Positions 45,594 to 54,980 of a DNA stretch of 64,000 bases are shown here, piece after piece. Under the pieces are notes generated by a model. That model was not told the DNA's origin. It searched no databases and was given only the letters and a program-made list of their open reading frames with translations. The stretch comes from Candidatus Poribacteria bacterium (GTDB lineage: Bacteria > Poribacteria > WGA-4E > WGA-3G), in contig JAJECK010000113.1 in NCBI GenBank assembly GCA_022822085.1, positions 24,506 to 88,505 of the forward strand, in the 5' to 3' direction. The translations under genes were made by a program, and so were the position numbers. The number at the start of each line of letters is the position of its first letter. Within the stretch, counting starts at the first letter, position 1.

Positions 45594-48500
45594 ATGAAAA
45601 ACGAAGATGTAGGACTGATTCAACGCACACTTGATGGTGATGATAATGCCTTCTCAGAATTGGTAAAGAAATATCAGAGACAGGTTCACACATTAGCATG
45701 GCGAAAAATAGGGGATTTTCACACAGCTGAAGATATTACACAAGATACATTTCTCAATGCATATCAGAATCTCCATACACTCAAAAAACCGCATCGGTTT
45801 GCGGGATGGCTTTATGTCATAGCGAATCGACAATGCCTTGCATGGTTTCGGCAAAAACGTCTACACAAGCAAACATTAGAGAACATAGACACACCCGATG
45901 CAAATAGTGATGCATACTCAAGACATATCGTAGAGGAACACGCAAGAACTGCTGAGCAGGAACAGCAGGATGTGGTCAAGAAATTGCTTGAAACATTAAA
46001 AGAGAGCGATCGTACCGTCATTACACTACACTATTTTGCTGAGATGACGTGTGAACAGATGAGCGAGTTTTTGGGTGTATCCGCGAACACGATTAAGAGC
46101 AGATTGCGACGCGCACGGAATAGATTGAAACAGGAAGAAACGATGATCCGAGAAGCAATCAGCAACTTCCAAATCTCACCAACACTTACTGAAAATATCA
46201 TGCAAGAAGTTTCACGACTCGAACCTGCCGTTCCTTCAACAAGCAAACCTATAATCCCGTGGGTGATAGGTGCTGCAAGTGCAGTTTTGATTGTCCTGAT
46301 GTTTGGTATAGGGGGACAGTTCTTAGCACATTTCCAAAAGACGTACAGTTTAGATGCACAATCTGAAAGGTCAGTTGAACTTGTTGATGCCCAGGTTGTT
46401 CAGGACATTGAGGCAGAAATAGATAACCGTAATCAACCTGAGAATAGAACAGATTTAGGTGGTAGAAATGATGGTAATGAAGTGAATATGAATCAGGTTT
46501 TAGGTGACCAAGGTGATTATACACGATGGAATTTGCCAGAAGGTGCAAAACGCAGACTCGGTAAAGGGATATTGAACGACATGCAGCTGTCACCTGACGG
46601 TTCTCATTTAGCAATTGCAAGTTCTACTGGTGTGTGGCTTTACAATCTCAACAAGAATGATAATATTACCCTCCTAACAAAAAATATGGAAATAGCCAAA
46701 TTAGTGACATTCTCACCGGATGGAAAAACGCTCGTGAGTACCGGGGATGACAACACAATTCGCACTTGGGATGTTGATAGCGGTAAACTGCTGTTAGTAT
46801 TCCGTACGCCTCGTAAAACATATAGCACTAAATTTAAGTTTGGGGTTTCTGCAATGTTTGATAACTTTTTGAATGACGACCCACCTGGCAATTCGCTATT
46901 TTCTTTAAAATTTTTATCCGATGGAAAAACGCTTGCAGGTACGACTTGGGATCGGACTGTCTGGTTTTGGGATATAGCTACTGGCAAGAAACTAAAGTCT
47001 CACAACCCAAAATTCCCCGATATTAAAATCAAAAAATCATTACGAAAACGTGCGTTAGCTGCCTTCGTTGATCACATGGGTAACGTTATTTATGCTTTTG
47101 GGAATAAGGATGGTACAATTAGTATTCAAGATGGAAACACCAACCTAAATATAAACAAACTTACGGCACGGTTAGACGATTCAGCTTTGCATAGAGACGA
47201 TGGAACACCTTTTCCTATCCAATATCAATTGGGACCTTCAAGCCAATCTCGCTCAATCTTGGAAAAACTACCTACGAGTTGGAAAGATGAATCAGATACA
47301 CCTCCGATGAGATGGATATCGCAGTTAGAGTATTCTCCGGATGGAAAGATGCTCGTAAGTAAATGTGATTACCGTATCCCAAATAGTGGTGGCTGGAGAA
47401 AAATTTCAGTTTCAACTGAACTGTGGGATGTTGAAACAAGTAAACAACTGGCAGCACTACCGTGGAATGTAAACGTAAAATTTTCAAACGATGGGAAAAC
47501 ACTTGCCCTTATAGGACAGCATGGTTGTTCTGTATGGGACGTTGCTTCACGTAGTGAAATTGTTACATTCCCAAAAAAGGTGGAAATAACGTTCTCAGAT
47601 AACGGAAAAACCTTCATTATTATGGATAACAGGACCTACGCAATATGGGATATTGCAACGCACAGTGAAATCGCAGTACTCAATTTAGCCACAAAACAAT
47701 TTGAAGATTTTCCAGAACGTTTTGTGTTATCTAAAGATGGAAAAATCCTTGTTACTACAAGTTCGATAGACACAGTGAATGTCTGGAATACGCGAGACAG
47801 TACTCAATTACGTGCTCTTACGAAAGATTATTCAAAACCTTATCGAGCGTTAGTATTCTCACATGATGGGAAAACACTTGCCAGCAGTGATAGGACTGGT
47901 AACATCCAGCTTTGGGATCCAAACAGTGGTAAGAAACATAAGGTAATTAAAACTGGGAATAAGAGCATAGATGGGTTAGCCTTTTATGCTGACAGGACCA
48001 TTCTAACGTCAGTGCATTATGACAGCCTTAAAAAGTGGGATATCACCACTGGAAAACAAGTGGCTGCACACACTATACCTCGTTCACGGAGCAATGGGCA
48101 CGGACGATCAATCGGAGAAGGCACAGGATTTAGTATAGATGCACTTGCATTCACACCAGATAGTGAGAGGTTAATCGTTAGAGGCTGGACTTCAGAGGGG
48201 ACATATAAGATATGGGATATCAAAACCGGTAGCCATCCACATATTCTTTCAGAAGTTGTGTACCAACGCGGTATTGTAGCAATTTCACCAGATGGGAATA
48301 TAATCGCAAGTAGTAATGACAAAACAACGGTATATTTGTGGAATTCAAATACCGGTAATCAGTTTGCAACATTCAATCTTTCTGAACCCAATAAAAATAA
48401 TTGGATAGGAAAATTGTCAAGAAGTCTTAAAGGGCATAATAGTGTTTTTTCAATGGCATTTGCACCTAACGGAAAAACGGTAGCAATTGGAAGTGAACGC

Positions 48501-48812
48501 AAGGAAGTTGAACTATGGGATGTTGTCTCTCAGCAACGGATAAAAATCCTAAAGGGACATAAACATGCCGTTTGTAAATTGGCATTTTCATCGGATGGCA
48601 CTCTCATCGCAAGTGGAGATGTAAAGGGGAAAATAATTTTACGGAAATTTCCCAACGGACAACACATCATTACATTCAAACTGCCAGCAGGGAGCGTTGA
48701 CGAATTGGTATTTTCACCTGATAGTAAAGTCTTGGCGAGTGTAGGCAGCAGTGGATGGGGGTATAAACAGGACGGAACAATCCTGCTTTGGGATGTACCA
48801 AACGTAAAGTAA
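45594..48812 (+). CDS. ECF sigma factor fused to a membrane helix and WD40-type propeller
   Basis: The 1072-residue protein has sigma region 2 (about 14-85, with DITQDTFLNAYQ), sigma region 4 (about 130-180, LGVSANTIKSRLRRARNRL), a Pro-rich linker, a membrane helix at about 220-241 (IIPWVIGAASAVLIVLMFGI) and then a large WD40-type propeller. The repeats carry FSPDGKTLVS and IRTWDVDSGK. The sigma part would face the cytoplasm and the propeller the other side. Signalling might work by conformational change or by release of the sigma domain; neither is shown. The start ATG follows ATGGAGGAATCCC. Related sigma-WD40 fusions are known from Planctomycetes and Poribacteria. It begins a run of five paralogues. 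Confidence 0.9.
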   Translation: MKNEDVGLIQRTLDGDDNAFSELVKKYQRQVHTLAWRKIGDFHTAEDITQDTFLNAYQNLHTLKKPHRFAGWLYVIANRQCLAWFRQKRLHKQTLENIDTPDANSDAYSRHIVEEHARTAEQEQQDVVKKLLETLKESDRTVITLHYFAEMTCEQMSEFLGVSANTIKSRLRRARNRLKQEETMIREAISNFQISPTLTENIMQEVSRLEPAVPSTSKPIIPWVIGAASAVLIVLMFGIGGQFLAHFQKTYSLDAQSERSVELVDAQVVQDIEAEIDNRNQPENRTDLGGRNDGNEVNMNQVLGDQGDYTRWNLPEGAKRRLGKGILNDMQLSPDGSHLAIASSTGVWLYNLNKNDNITLLTKNMEIAKLVTFSPDGKTLVSTGDDNTIRTWDVDSGKLLLVFRTPRKTYSTKFKFGVSAMFDNFLNDDPPGNSLFSLKFLSDGKTLAGTTWDRTVWFWDIATGKKLKSHNPKFPDIKIKKSLRKRALAAFVDHMGNVIYAFGNKDGTISIQDGNTNLNINKLTARLDDSALHRDDGTPFPIQYQLGPSSQSRSILEKLPTSWKDESDTPPMRWISQLEYSPDGKMLVSKCDYRIPNSGGWRKISVSTELWDVETSKQLAALPWNVNVKFSNDGKTLALIGQHGCSVWDVASRSEIVTFPKKVEITFSDNGKTFIIMDNRTYAIWDIATHSEIAVLNLATKQFEDFPERFVLSKDGKILVTTSSIDTVNVWNTRDSTQLRALTKDYSKPYRALVFSHDGKTLASSDRTGNIQLWDPNSGKKHKVIKTGNKSIDGLAFYADRTILTSVHYDSLKKWDITTGKQVAAHTIPRSRSNGHGRSIGEGTGFSIDALAFTPDSERLIVRGWTSEGTYKIWDIKTGSHPHILSEVVYQRGIVAISPDGNIIASSNDKTTVYLWNSNTGNQFATFNLSEPNKNNWIGKLSRSLKGHNSVFSMAFAPNGKTVAIGSERKEVELWDVVSQQRIKILKGHKHAVCKLAFSSDGTLIASGDVKGKIILRKFPNGQHIITFKLPAGSVDELVFSPDSKVLASVGSSGWGYKQDGTILLWDVPNVK

Positions 48813-48904
48813 ACCAATTCAAAATGATTGATCCTACAATTTTCCTTATGTGACACATTTCCAACGATAATTCTTTGAACATCATCCCAAGTAATCCTAA
48901 CATA

Positions 48905-48932
48905 TTGACAAACTGCTTCAATCTGGTAAAAT
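48905..48932 (+). promoter_or_regulatory. Promoter of the sigma-less propeller gene
   Basis: TTGACA (48905-48910), a 16-bp spacer and TAAAAT (48927-48932). The spacer keeps TTCAATCTGG, like the other family promoters, but the leader motif is absent and the start is only about 60 bp away. Confidence 0.75.
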
Positions 48933-48993
48933 ATACGTAGAGCATATCACATCAAGCAACATCCAAATTTTACCGAACCTTATGGAGATTATC

Positions 48994-51306
48994 ATGCGAA
49001 AAATATCACAACTCACACCTGCTGCGCCTTCTACCAGCAAACCTATAATCCCGTGGATGATAGGTGCTGCATTGACCTTGTTGATTGGATTGATGTTTGG
49101 TATAAGTGGTAGCAGTTATGGCAATGAAGATAATACAAATCAGGTTTTAGGTGACCAAGGTGATTATACCCGATGGAATTTGCCAGAAGGTGCAAAACGA
49201 AGACTCGGCAAAGGAATGTTTACCGATATGCAGCTTACACAGGATGGTAATAGATTGGCAATTGCAAGTTCTGCAGGAATTTGGATTTATGATGTTGGAA
49301 CCGGTAAAGAAACTGCACTCCTTACAAAAAATACTGATTTAACCGGATTAGTTGCATTTTCTCCTGATGGGAAAATCCTTGCAAGCACAGGTTACAACAC
49401 TTGTCGAATCTGGGATGTTGAGAAACAGGAACTTCTATTGACATTCAAATTACCTGATTATTGGATTCGCTCTATAAAGTTTTTAGATGATGGAAAGACA
49501 CTCGTTGGTGAGGGATTTATTGAGAAGGTATCGGGTGCTCTGATGACTAACAAAATCTCCAGTTGGAGTATACCAAAAGTCTGGCTATGGGATAGTACCA
49601 CCGGAAAAATGTTAGATACTTTTACTACAGAACTACCAAAATTTGATCCATTTACAGATGCACGCACCGGGGTGCCTGTAAAAGGTTTTGCAAATCCCAC
49701 GCGTGTCATCTTTGCCTTTGAGAATAGAGACCAGACAATTAGTGTAATGGATGGTAGGTCTAACCGTAAGATAACCGAACTTCCACGAACTGAACAAGAA
49801 ATAAGGGATTTTGTTTTTTCCCAAGATGGTAAACGACTTGCGATTGCTTATGACAGGAGTATACATCTCTGGGACATTGATAAAGACGAACAGGTAGTGA
49901 CGTTTCCAATTTACGTTGCCAACTACTCTGGAAATTCATCTATACTCGCTTTTTCAATGGATGGCAAGACACTTGCTGCTGCCGGCGGGCAAAGAATTGC
50001 TGTATGGAATGTGGACACACAATCACATGTAACAACATTCACGAATGTCAAAGGAGGACTGTGGGAATTTGTGCTATCTGCGGATGGGTCAACGGTTGTC
50101 ACCATGGATCATGAAGGTGCAGTAGATTTCTGGTCAGTCGCAAATGACAAACATGAACGCACTTTGACGACTGGCTATACGGGTAGATTCACCGCTTTGA
50201 CATTTGCTCATGATGGAAAAACTGTAGCCACCACTTCACGTGGAAAAATTCACCTATGGAATGCTGACACTGGCACCGAAAAATTGCATCTACAAGTGCC
50301 AATGGACAGTGCAATTAAAGACAAATATTCCGAATGGCATACACGGGGTGCTGTTGTTCCCGCAGATCGTGGAAGTGATATTATCAGCCTTGCCTTTTCC
50401 AAAAATAACAACATGCTTAACACTCTCAACATATCTGGCAAAATTGGTGTCTTGGATGTTACCACACGGAAATACCGTATCTCTAACATACTTGAGGGTG
50501 TTGATACCGTCAAATCTTTACCCATGCATTCTAACCCTTTAGCCGATGGAATTGCAAATCTCACTGCCCCTCGGACACCTAATATATATCACCTGATTGC
50601 AACATCCTTTGATAATATTTCAGTGTTTATCCCCGAAGCCGCTTTCTCTTCTAATGGAGATTCTCTCGCAACCAAAACCCAGTTCGGGGCAGTTGAGGTA
50701 TGGGATCTCACTATTCCAAAACCCTTGTACACACGTGCAATACGAAATCCAAATGTGAGAGATAGACCTGCGATTATAACAAAATTTTCAGAAGATGGAA
50801 AAATGCTTGCAATCCGTGATGGACAGGATATTAATTTGTCAGATGTACATTCTGGTGAAACCGTTGCAAAGTTTAAAACACCTGAAAAGAAGCCGAATAT
50901 TATAGACAAATTTATGTCAATTTTCGGTAAAAAGCCGGTCATTTACCAGATGGATGCAGTAACTTTAGCACAAGGAGAAAATACCATCTTAGCTGCAAAC
51001 GAAAATAAAACCATTTATCTATGGAATGTTATGAATCGTGGACGTATTTTGACAATCAAAGGACATGCAGAGACAGTGTGTAAGTTATCATTTACAATAG
51101 ATGGTACAGTTCTCGCAAGTGGAGATGTTCGTGGTGTAATCCATTTATGGGATATTCCCTCAGGAAAGAAACTGGCTACATACAAACCTTATGCAAGTCC
51201 AGTAACGCAATTAGTCTTTTCACCTGATGGAAAGACCCTTGCAAGTTCAAATATGCATTCTCATTTTGCAGGAACTATTCTCCTATGGGATGTCCCAGTG
51301 AAATAG
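48994..51306 (+). CDS. WD40-type propeller protein that has lost its sigma domain
   Basis: The 770-residue protein begins MRKISQLTPAAPSTSKPIIP, which corresponds to the region just before the membrane helix in its sigma-fused paralogues (QEVSQLKPAAPSTSKPIIP in the gene at 51516). It keeps the membrane helix, the YTRWNLPEGAKRRLGKGM segment and the propeller, but all sigma regions are missing. An in-frame ATG at 48982 exists; GGAG is better placed for the ATG at 48994. It has kept the family promoter but not the leader motif. It might act as a membrane decoy or antagonist of the paralogues; this is inference. Confidence 0.85.
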   Translation: MRKISQLTPAAPSTSKPIIPWMIGAALTLLIGLMFGISGSSYGNEDNTNQVLGDQGDYTRWNLPEGAKRRLGKGMFTDMQLTQDGNRLAIASSAGIWIYDVGTGKETALLTKNTDLTGLVAFSPDGKILASTGYNTCRIWDVEKQELLLTFKLPDYWIRSIKFLDDGKTLVGEGFIEKVSGALMTNKISSWSIPKVWLWDSTTGKMLDTFTTELPKFDPFTDARTGVPVKGFANPTRVIFAFENRDQTISVMDGRSNRKITELPRTEQEIRDFVFSQDGKRLAIAYDRSIHLWDIDKDEQVVTFPIYVANYSGNSSILAFSMDGKTLAAAGGQRIAVWNVDTQSHVTTFTNVKGGLWEFVLSADGSTVVTMDHEGAVDFWSVANDKHERTLTTGYTGRFTALTFAHDGKTVATTSRGKIHLWNADTGTEKLHLQVPMDSAIKDKYSEWHTRGAVVPADRGSDIISLAFSKNNNMLNTLNISGKIGVLDVTTRKYRISNILEGVDTVKSLPMHSNPLADGIANLTAPRTPNIYHLIATSFDNISVFIPEAAFSSNGDSLATKTQFGAVEVWDLTIPKPLYTRAIRNPNVRDRPAIITKFSEDGKMLAIRDGQDINLSDVHSGETVAKFKTPEKKPNIIDKFMSIFGKKPVIYQMDAVTLAQGENTILAANENKTIYLWNVMNRGRILTIKGHAETVCKLSFTIDGTVLASGDVRGVIHLWDIPSGKKLATYKPYASPVTQLVFSPDGKTLASSNMHSHFAGTILLWDVPVK

Positions 51307-51351
51307 ACATATTCTATATCTTTCTGTAATCCCTCAAGTAATCCTACCACC

Positions 51352-51379
51352 TTGACAATCCGTTCCAATCTGATAAAAT
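51352..51379 (+). promoter_or_regulatory. Promoter of the third paralogue
   Basis: TTGACA (51352-51357), a 16-bp spacer and extended -10 TGATAAAAT (TAAAAT at 51374-51379). The spacer TTCCAATCTGA-type segment is shared with the other family promoters. Confidence 0.8.
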
Positions 51380-51423
51380 AGTAATCCATTCTATCGGATC
51401 ATCCTGTTAACAATTTTGGGGCG

Positions 51424-51455
51424 TAATGCACCCAACTTGTACCTAACCCGCGTCA
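51424..51455 (+). promoter_or_regulatory. Conserved leader motif of the sigma-propeller genes, copy 2
   Basis: TAATGCACCC and CGCGTCA, 15 nt apart, 45 nt after the -10 and 60 nt before the start codon. The next paralogue has an identical copy. Confidence 0.7.
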
Positions 51456-51515
51456 TTATAAGTACAGACATATAATTTGGATACGGACTTTTCGCACACT
51501 CTGGAAGGTGACATA

Positions 51516-54500
51516 ATGAAAAACAGTGACGTTGAATTAATCCACCGCATCCTTGAAGGTGATGAGTCTGCTTTCTCTACTTTAGTTGAAAAATATCAGA
51601 AGCAGGTTCACGCACTGGCATGGCGAAAAATCGGGGATTTCCATATTGCCGAAGAAATAACACAAGACACCTTCCTCAAAGCATATCAGAAACTCTCTTC
51701 ACTTAAGAACCCACAACGATTTGCTGGATGGTTATATGTGATAGCAACGCGTTGCTGCCAAGCGTGGCTACGAAAAAAACACATTGAAACCGAATCGTTG
51801 GAGGAAGTAGATAATGATACATTAGAACCGGAAGCATATTCCAGATATGTTTCGGAAGAGAAAACGAAGGTAACCGTTGCAGCACAACGACAAGTCGTCA
51901 AGAAACTGCTTGCAACATTGCCTGAAAGTGAACGCACAGTGATAACGCTTCACTACTTTGGAGAGATGACATGCGAAAGTATAAGTGAGTTTTTAGGTGT
52001 ATCCGCTAACACAATAAAGAGCAGACTCCGCCGTGCAAGGAATAGATTAAAACAGGAGGAACCGATGATCCGAGAAGCAATTGCCAACTTCAAAATATCG
52101 CCAACACTTACTGACAATATCATGCAAGAAGTTTCACAACTCAAACCTGCTGCCCCTTCTACCAGCAAACCTATAATCCCGTGGGTGATAGGTGCTACAG
52201 GTGCAGTATTGATTGCACTGATGTTTGGTATAGGTGGCCAGTTCTTAGCACATTTCCAAAAGCCATATAGTTTAGATGCACAATCTGAAAGGTCGGTTAA
52301 ACTTGTTGAAGCACAGGTTGTTCAAAACCTTGATGTAGAATCAGACAACCGAAATCAGCCTGGGAATAGAACAGATTTAGGTAATAGAAGTGATGGTAAT
52401 GAAGAGAATACCAATCAGGTTATAGGTGATGGTGATTATACACGATGGAATCTACCGGAAGGAGCAAAACAGAGACTCGGCAAAGGCATATTGAACGACA
52501 TGCAACTTTCTGCTGATGGGACTCGATTGGCTATAGCAAGTTCTATCGGTGTATGGCTTTACGATGTTAGGACAGGACATGAAAGTGCTCTCCTCACAAA
52601 GAATCTGGATTTTGCCAAATTGGTGAGATTCTCACCGGATGGAAAAACACTTATCAGTGCAGGAAATGGCAACACAATCCGGAGTTGGGACGTGGAAAGT
52701 GGAAAACTACTTTTGACATTCAATAGTCTAAGCACTTCACTATCTACGCTAAAATTCTCACCGAATGGAAAAACACTCATCGGTGTGAATTCGGATGGTA
52801 AAGTTTGGTTCTGTAATATCAACACCGGAGAACATTTAAACACCTTTAGTCTAAAGACTGCCGAAATCAGAACTGAAATTGATGGAACGGTTTGGAACCA
52901 TGCGATAGATGTATTTGTTGACCAAATCGGTGTTGTCACCTATGCTATCGGGAATAAGGATGGCACAATTAGAATCCAAAATGGACAAACCGGCCTGGAG
53001 ATACGAACACTCACGCAACGCACGCATGATGCCGATTTCTTTATATTACAGGAAGAGGCAGAAAAACCACTAAACGTAAAGATCACGATAAATAAAGGCC
53101 CATTAGTTGGACACCGGTCCCGCACGGTAAGAGATCCTTCGGTGGACCCGAAGGAATACCAAACTATTTACAAAGATGATGGAACACCTTTCCCTATACA
53201 ATACCGATTCGAACATTTAAGTTTCGGCCTTCCTGTTATGGATGAACGACCGATGAAATGGTTGGCAGAACTAAAATTTTCTCCCGAAGGGAAAACGCTT
53301 GCAAGTAAAAGTGTATATCGGACAATTAGAAGAGATGGTTGGGGTGAAAAGCCAGGACCAATTGAAATTTGGGATGTTGACACAGGTGAACAACTTGCCG
53401 CACTTAAACCCAGCTGGGTAAAAGACGTAAAATTTTCAGGTGATGGTAAAACCCTTGCTATCATAGGAATCGCTGGATGTGTAATATGGGATGTTGACAC
53501 ACGCAGTAAAATCGCAACATTTCCACAAAGTAAGGACGTTATGTTCACAGATCTCGGAAAAACACTCACTATTATAGAGCATGATCGCTATACAATATGG
53601 GATATTGAAACTCGTCGTGAAACCACAACCTTAAGTCCCACTCATGAGCAATTTGAACGTTTAGTGTTATCACCTGATGGATCCTTACTTGCTACGACAG
53701 ATGGAAAAGGCGTAGTCAATATCTGGGAAACGAAAAACAACACCGAACCTCAGCCTCTTACTTCAGGCTATACAAATCCGTTCACTGTTTTAGCATTTTC
53801 ACACGATGGAAAAACACTCGCAAGTGGAGATAACACGGGTAATATCCAACTCTGGGATACAGACACTCAGACAAAACGGATAACAATTAAAGCTGGAAAA
53901 AATCTTATCGGTGGATTAGCTTTCTCTAAAGATAGCACTATCTTAACATCTGTAAGCAATGCCGATCTTATAGTATGGAATGTTGCTACAGGAGAAAAGA
54001 TCGCTACACACACCTTACCAAAGGCAGCAAGTAGAGGTGGGACATTGTCATTCGTCGAAGATGTTACAGCTTCTCGTTTAAAGGCAGCTTTCTTGACACC
54101 AATGGGCAACACATTAGTCACGAGACGTAGTAAAACAGAACATTCCGTTTATGAAATATGGGATCTGACTACAGACAATCCGAAACGGCGTCCCATAGAA
54201 TTTAAGTATCAGTGGGGGCCCATAGCACTATCACCTGATGGAAGTACATTTGCAAACAGTGATAGGAAAGGTGAGATATTCTTATGGGATGCCAACACAG
54301 GGAATCGTCTTGCCACGCTCAGTCTTTTCAAGAATTTTATAGATAAATTGCTGTCTCGGTATCGTGGAGATAGCAACGTTTGTACCTTAGCGTTTGCCCC
54401 TGACGGGAAAACTTTGTTAATTGGAACAGGAAAAGACAAGGAAATTCAGTTATGGGACCTTGCCACCTATCAGAAGATAGGAACTCTTACAGCACATAAA

Positions 54501-54749
54501 CATGCTATCTGTGAATTGGCATTTTCACCAGACGGTACTCTTCTCGCGAGTGGAGATACCGGTGGAAAAATACATCTGTGGGATTATCCTACGCGATCTC
54601 ACCTAACCACTTATACAGGACATGAAGGTTATGTTTGTGCATTGGCGTTCACACCTGATGGAAAAACACTTGCGAGCATAAACGATAGTGTGTTCACTGG
54701 ATATAAACACGAAGGCACTATCTATCTTTGGAAAATCCCATCTAAATAA
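51516..54749 (+). CDS. ECF sigma factor fused to a membrane helix and WD40-type propeller (third paralogue)
   Basis: The 1077-residue protein has the same domain order as the gene at 45594: sigma region 2 (ITQDTFLKAYQKLSSLKNPQ), region 4 (FLGVSANTIKSRLRRARNRL), the PSTSKPIIPWVIGA linker and membrane helix, then the propeller with many LASGD and IxLWD units. The frame opens at a TTG at 51477, but the ATG at 51516 follows GGAAGGTGAC and matches the other starts. Its first 600 bp and the upstream 180 bp are almost identical to the next paralogue (54795-55600), while the propellers differ widely. This indicates recent duplication or gene conversion of the sigma half. Confidence 0.9.
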   Translation: MKNSDVELIHRILEGDESAFSTLVEKYQKQVHALAWRKIGDFHIAEEITQDTFLKAYQKLSSLKNPQRFAGWLYVIATRCCQAWLRKKHIETESLEEVDNDTLEPEAYSRYVSEEKTKVTVAAQRQVVKKLLATLPESERTVITLHYFGEMTCESISEFLGVSANTIKSRLRRARNRLKQEEPMIREAIANFKISPTLTDNIMQEVSQLKPAAPSTSKPIIPWVIGATGAVLIALMFGIGGQFLAHFQKPYSLDAQSERSVKLVEAQVVQNLDVESDNRNQPGNRTDLGNRSDGNEENTNQVIGDGDYTRWNLPEGAKQRLGKGILNDMQLSADGTRLAIASSIGVWLYDVRTGHESALLTKNLDFAKLVRFSPDGKTLISAGNGNTIRSWDVESGKLLLTFNSLSTSLSTLKFSPNGKTLIGVNSDGKVWFCNINTGEHLNTFSLKTAEIRTEIDGTVWNHAIDVFVDQIGVVTYAIGNKDGTIRIQNGQTGLEIRTLTQRTHDADFFILQEEAEKPLNVKITINKGPLVGHRSRTVRDPSVDPKEYQTIYKDDGTPFPIQYRFEHLSFGLPVMDERPMKWLAELKFSPEGKTLASKSVYRTIRRDGWGEKPGPIEIWDVDTGEQLAALKPSWVKDVKFSGDGKTLAIIGIAGCVIWDVDTRSKIATFPQSKDVMFTDLGKTLTIIEHDRYTIWDIETRRETTTLSPTHEQFERLVLSPDGSLLATTDGKGVVNIWETKNNTEPQPLTSGYTNPFTVLAFSHDGKTLASGDNTGNIQLWDTDTQTKRITIKAGKNLIGGLAFSKDSTILTSVSNADLIVWNVATGEKIATHTLPKAASRGGTLSFVEDVTASRLKAAFLTPMGNTLVTRRSKTEHSVYEIWDLTTDNPKRRPIEFKYQWGPIALSPDGSTFANSDRKGEIFLWDANTGNRLATLSLFKNFIDKLLSRYRGDSNVCTLAFAPDGKTLLIGTGKDKEIQLWDLATYQKIGTLTAHKHAICELAFSPDGTLLASGDTGGKIHLWDYPTRSHLTTYTGHEGYVCALAFTPDGKTLASINDSVFTGYKHEGTIYLWKIPSK

Positions 54750-54816
54750 GCGATGATAATCCTGCTATATTATACACTGCTTGTCTTTGAACCCCATCCC
54801 AAGTAATCCTATCACA

Positions 54817-54844
54817 TTGACATTCCGTTCTAATCTGATAAAAT
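54817..54844 (+). promoter_or_regulatory. Promoter of the fourth paralogue
   Basis: TTGACA (54817-54822), 16-bp spacer, extended -10 TGATAAAAT (TAAAAT at 54839-54844). Confidence 0.8.
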
Positions 54845-54888
54845 AGTAATCCATTCTATCGGATCATCCTGTTAACAATTTTGGGGCG

Positions 54889-54920
54889 TAATGCACCCAA
54901 CTTGTACCTAACCCGCGTCA
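54889..54920 (+). promoter_or_regulatory. Conserved leader motif of the sigma-propeller genes, copy 3
   Basis: Identical to copy 2 over the full 32 bp: TAATGCACCC, 15 nt, CGCGTCA. It starts 45 nt after the -10. Confidence 0.7.
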
Positions 54921-54980
54921 TTATAAGTACAGACATATAATTTGGATACGAAATTTTTCGCACACTTGGAAGGTGACATG

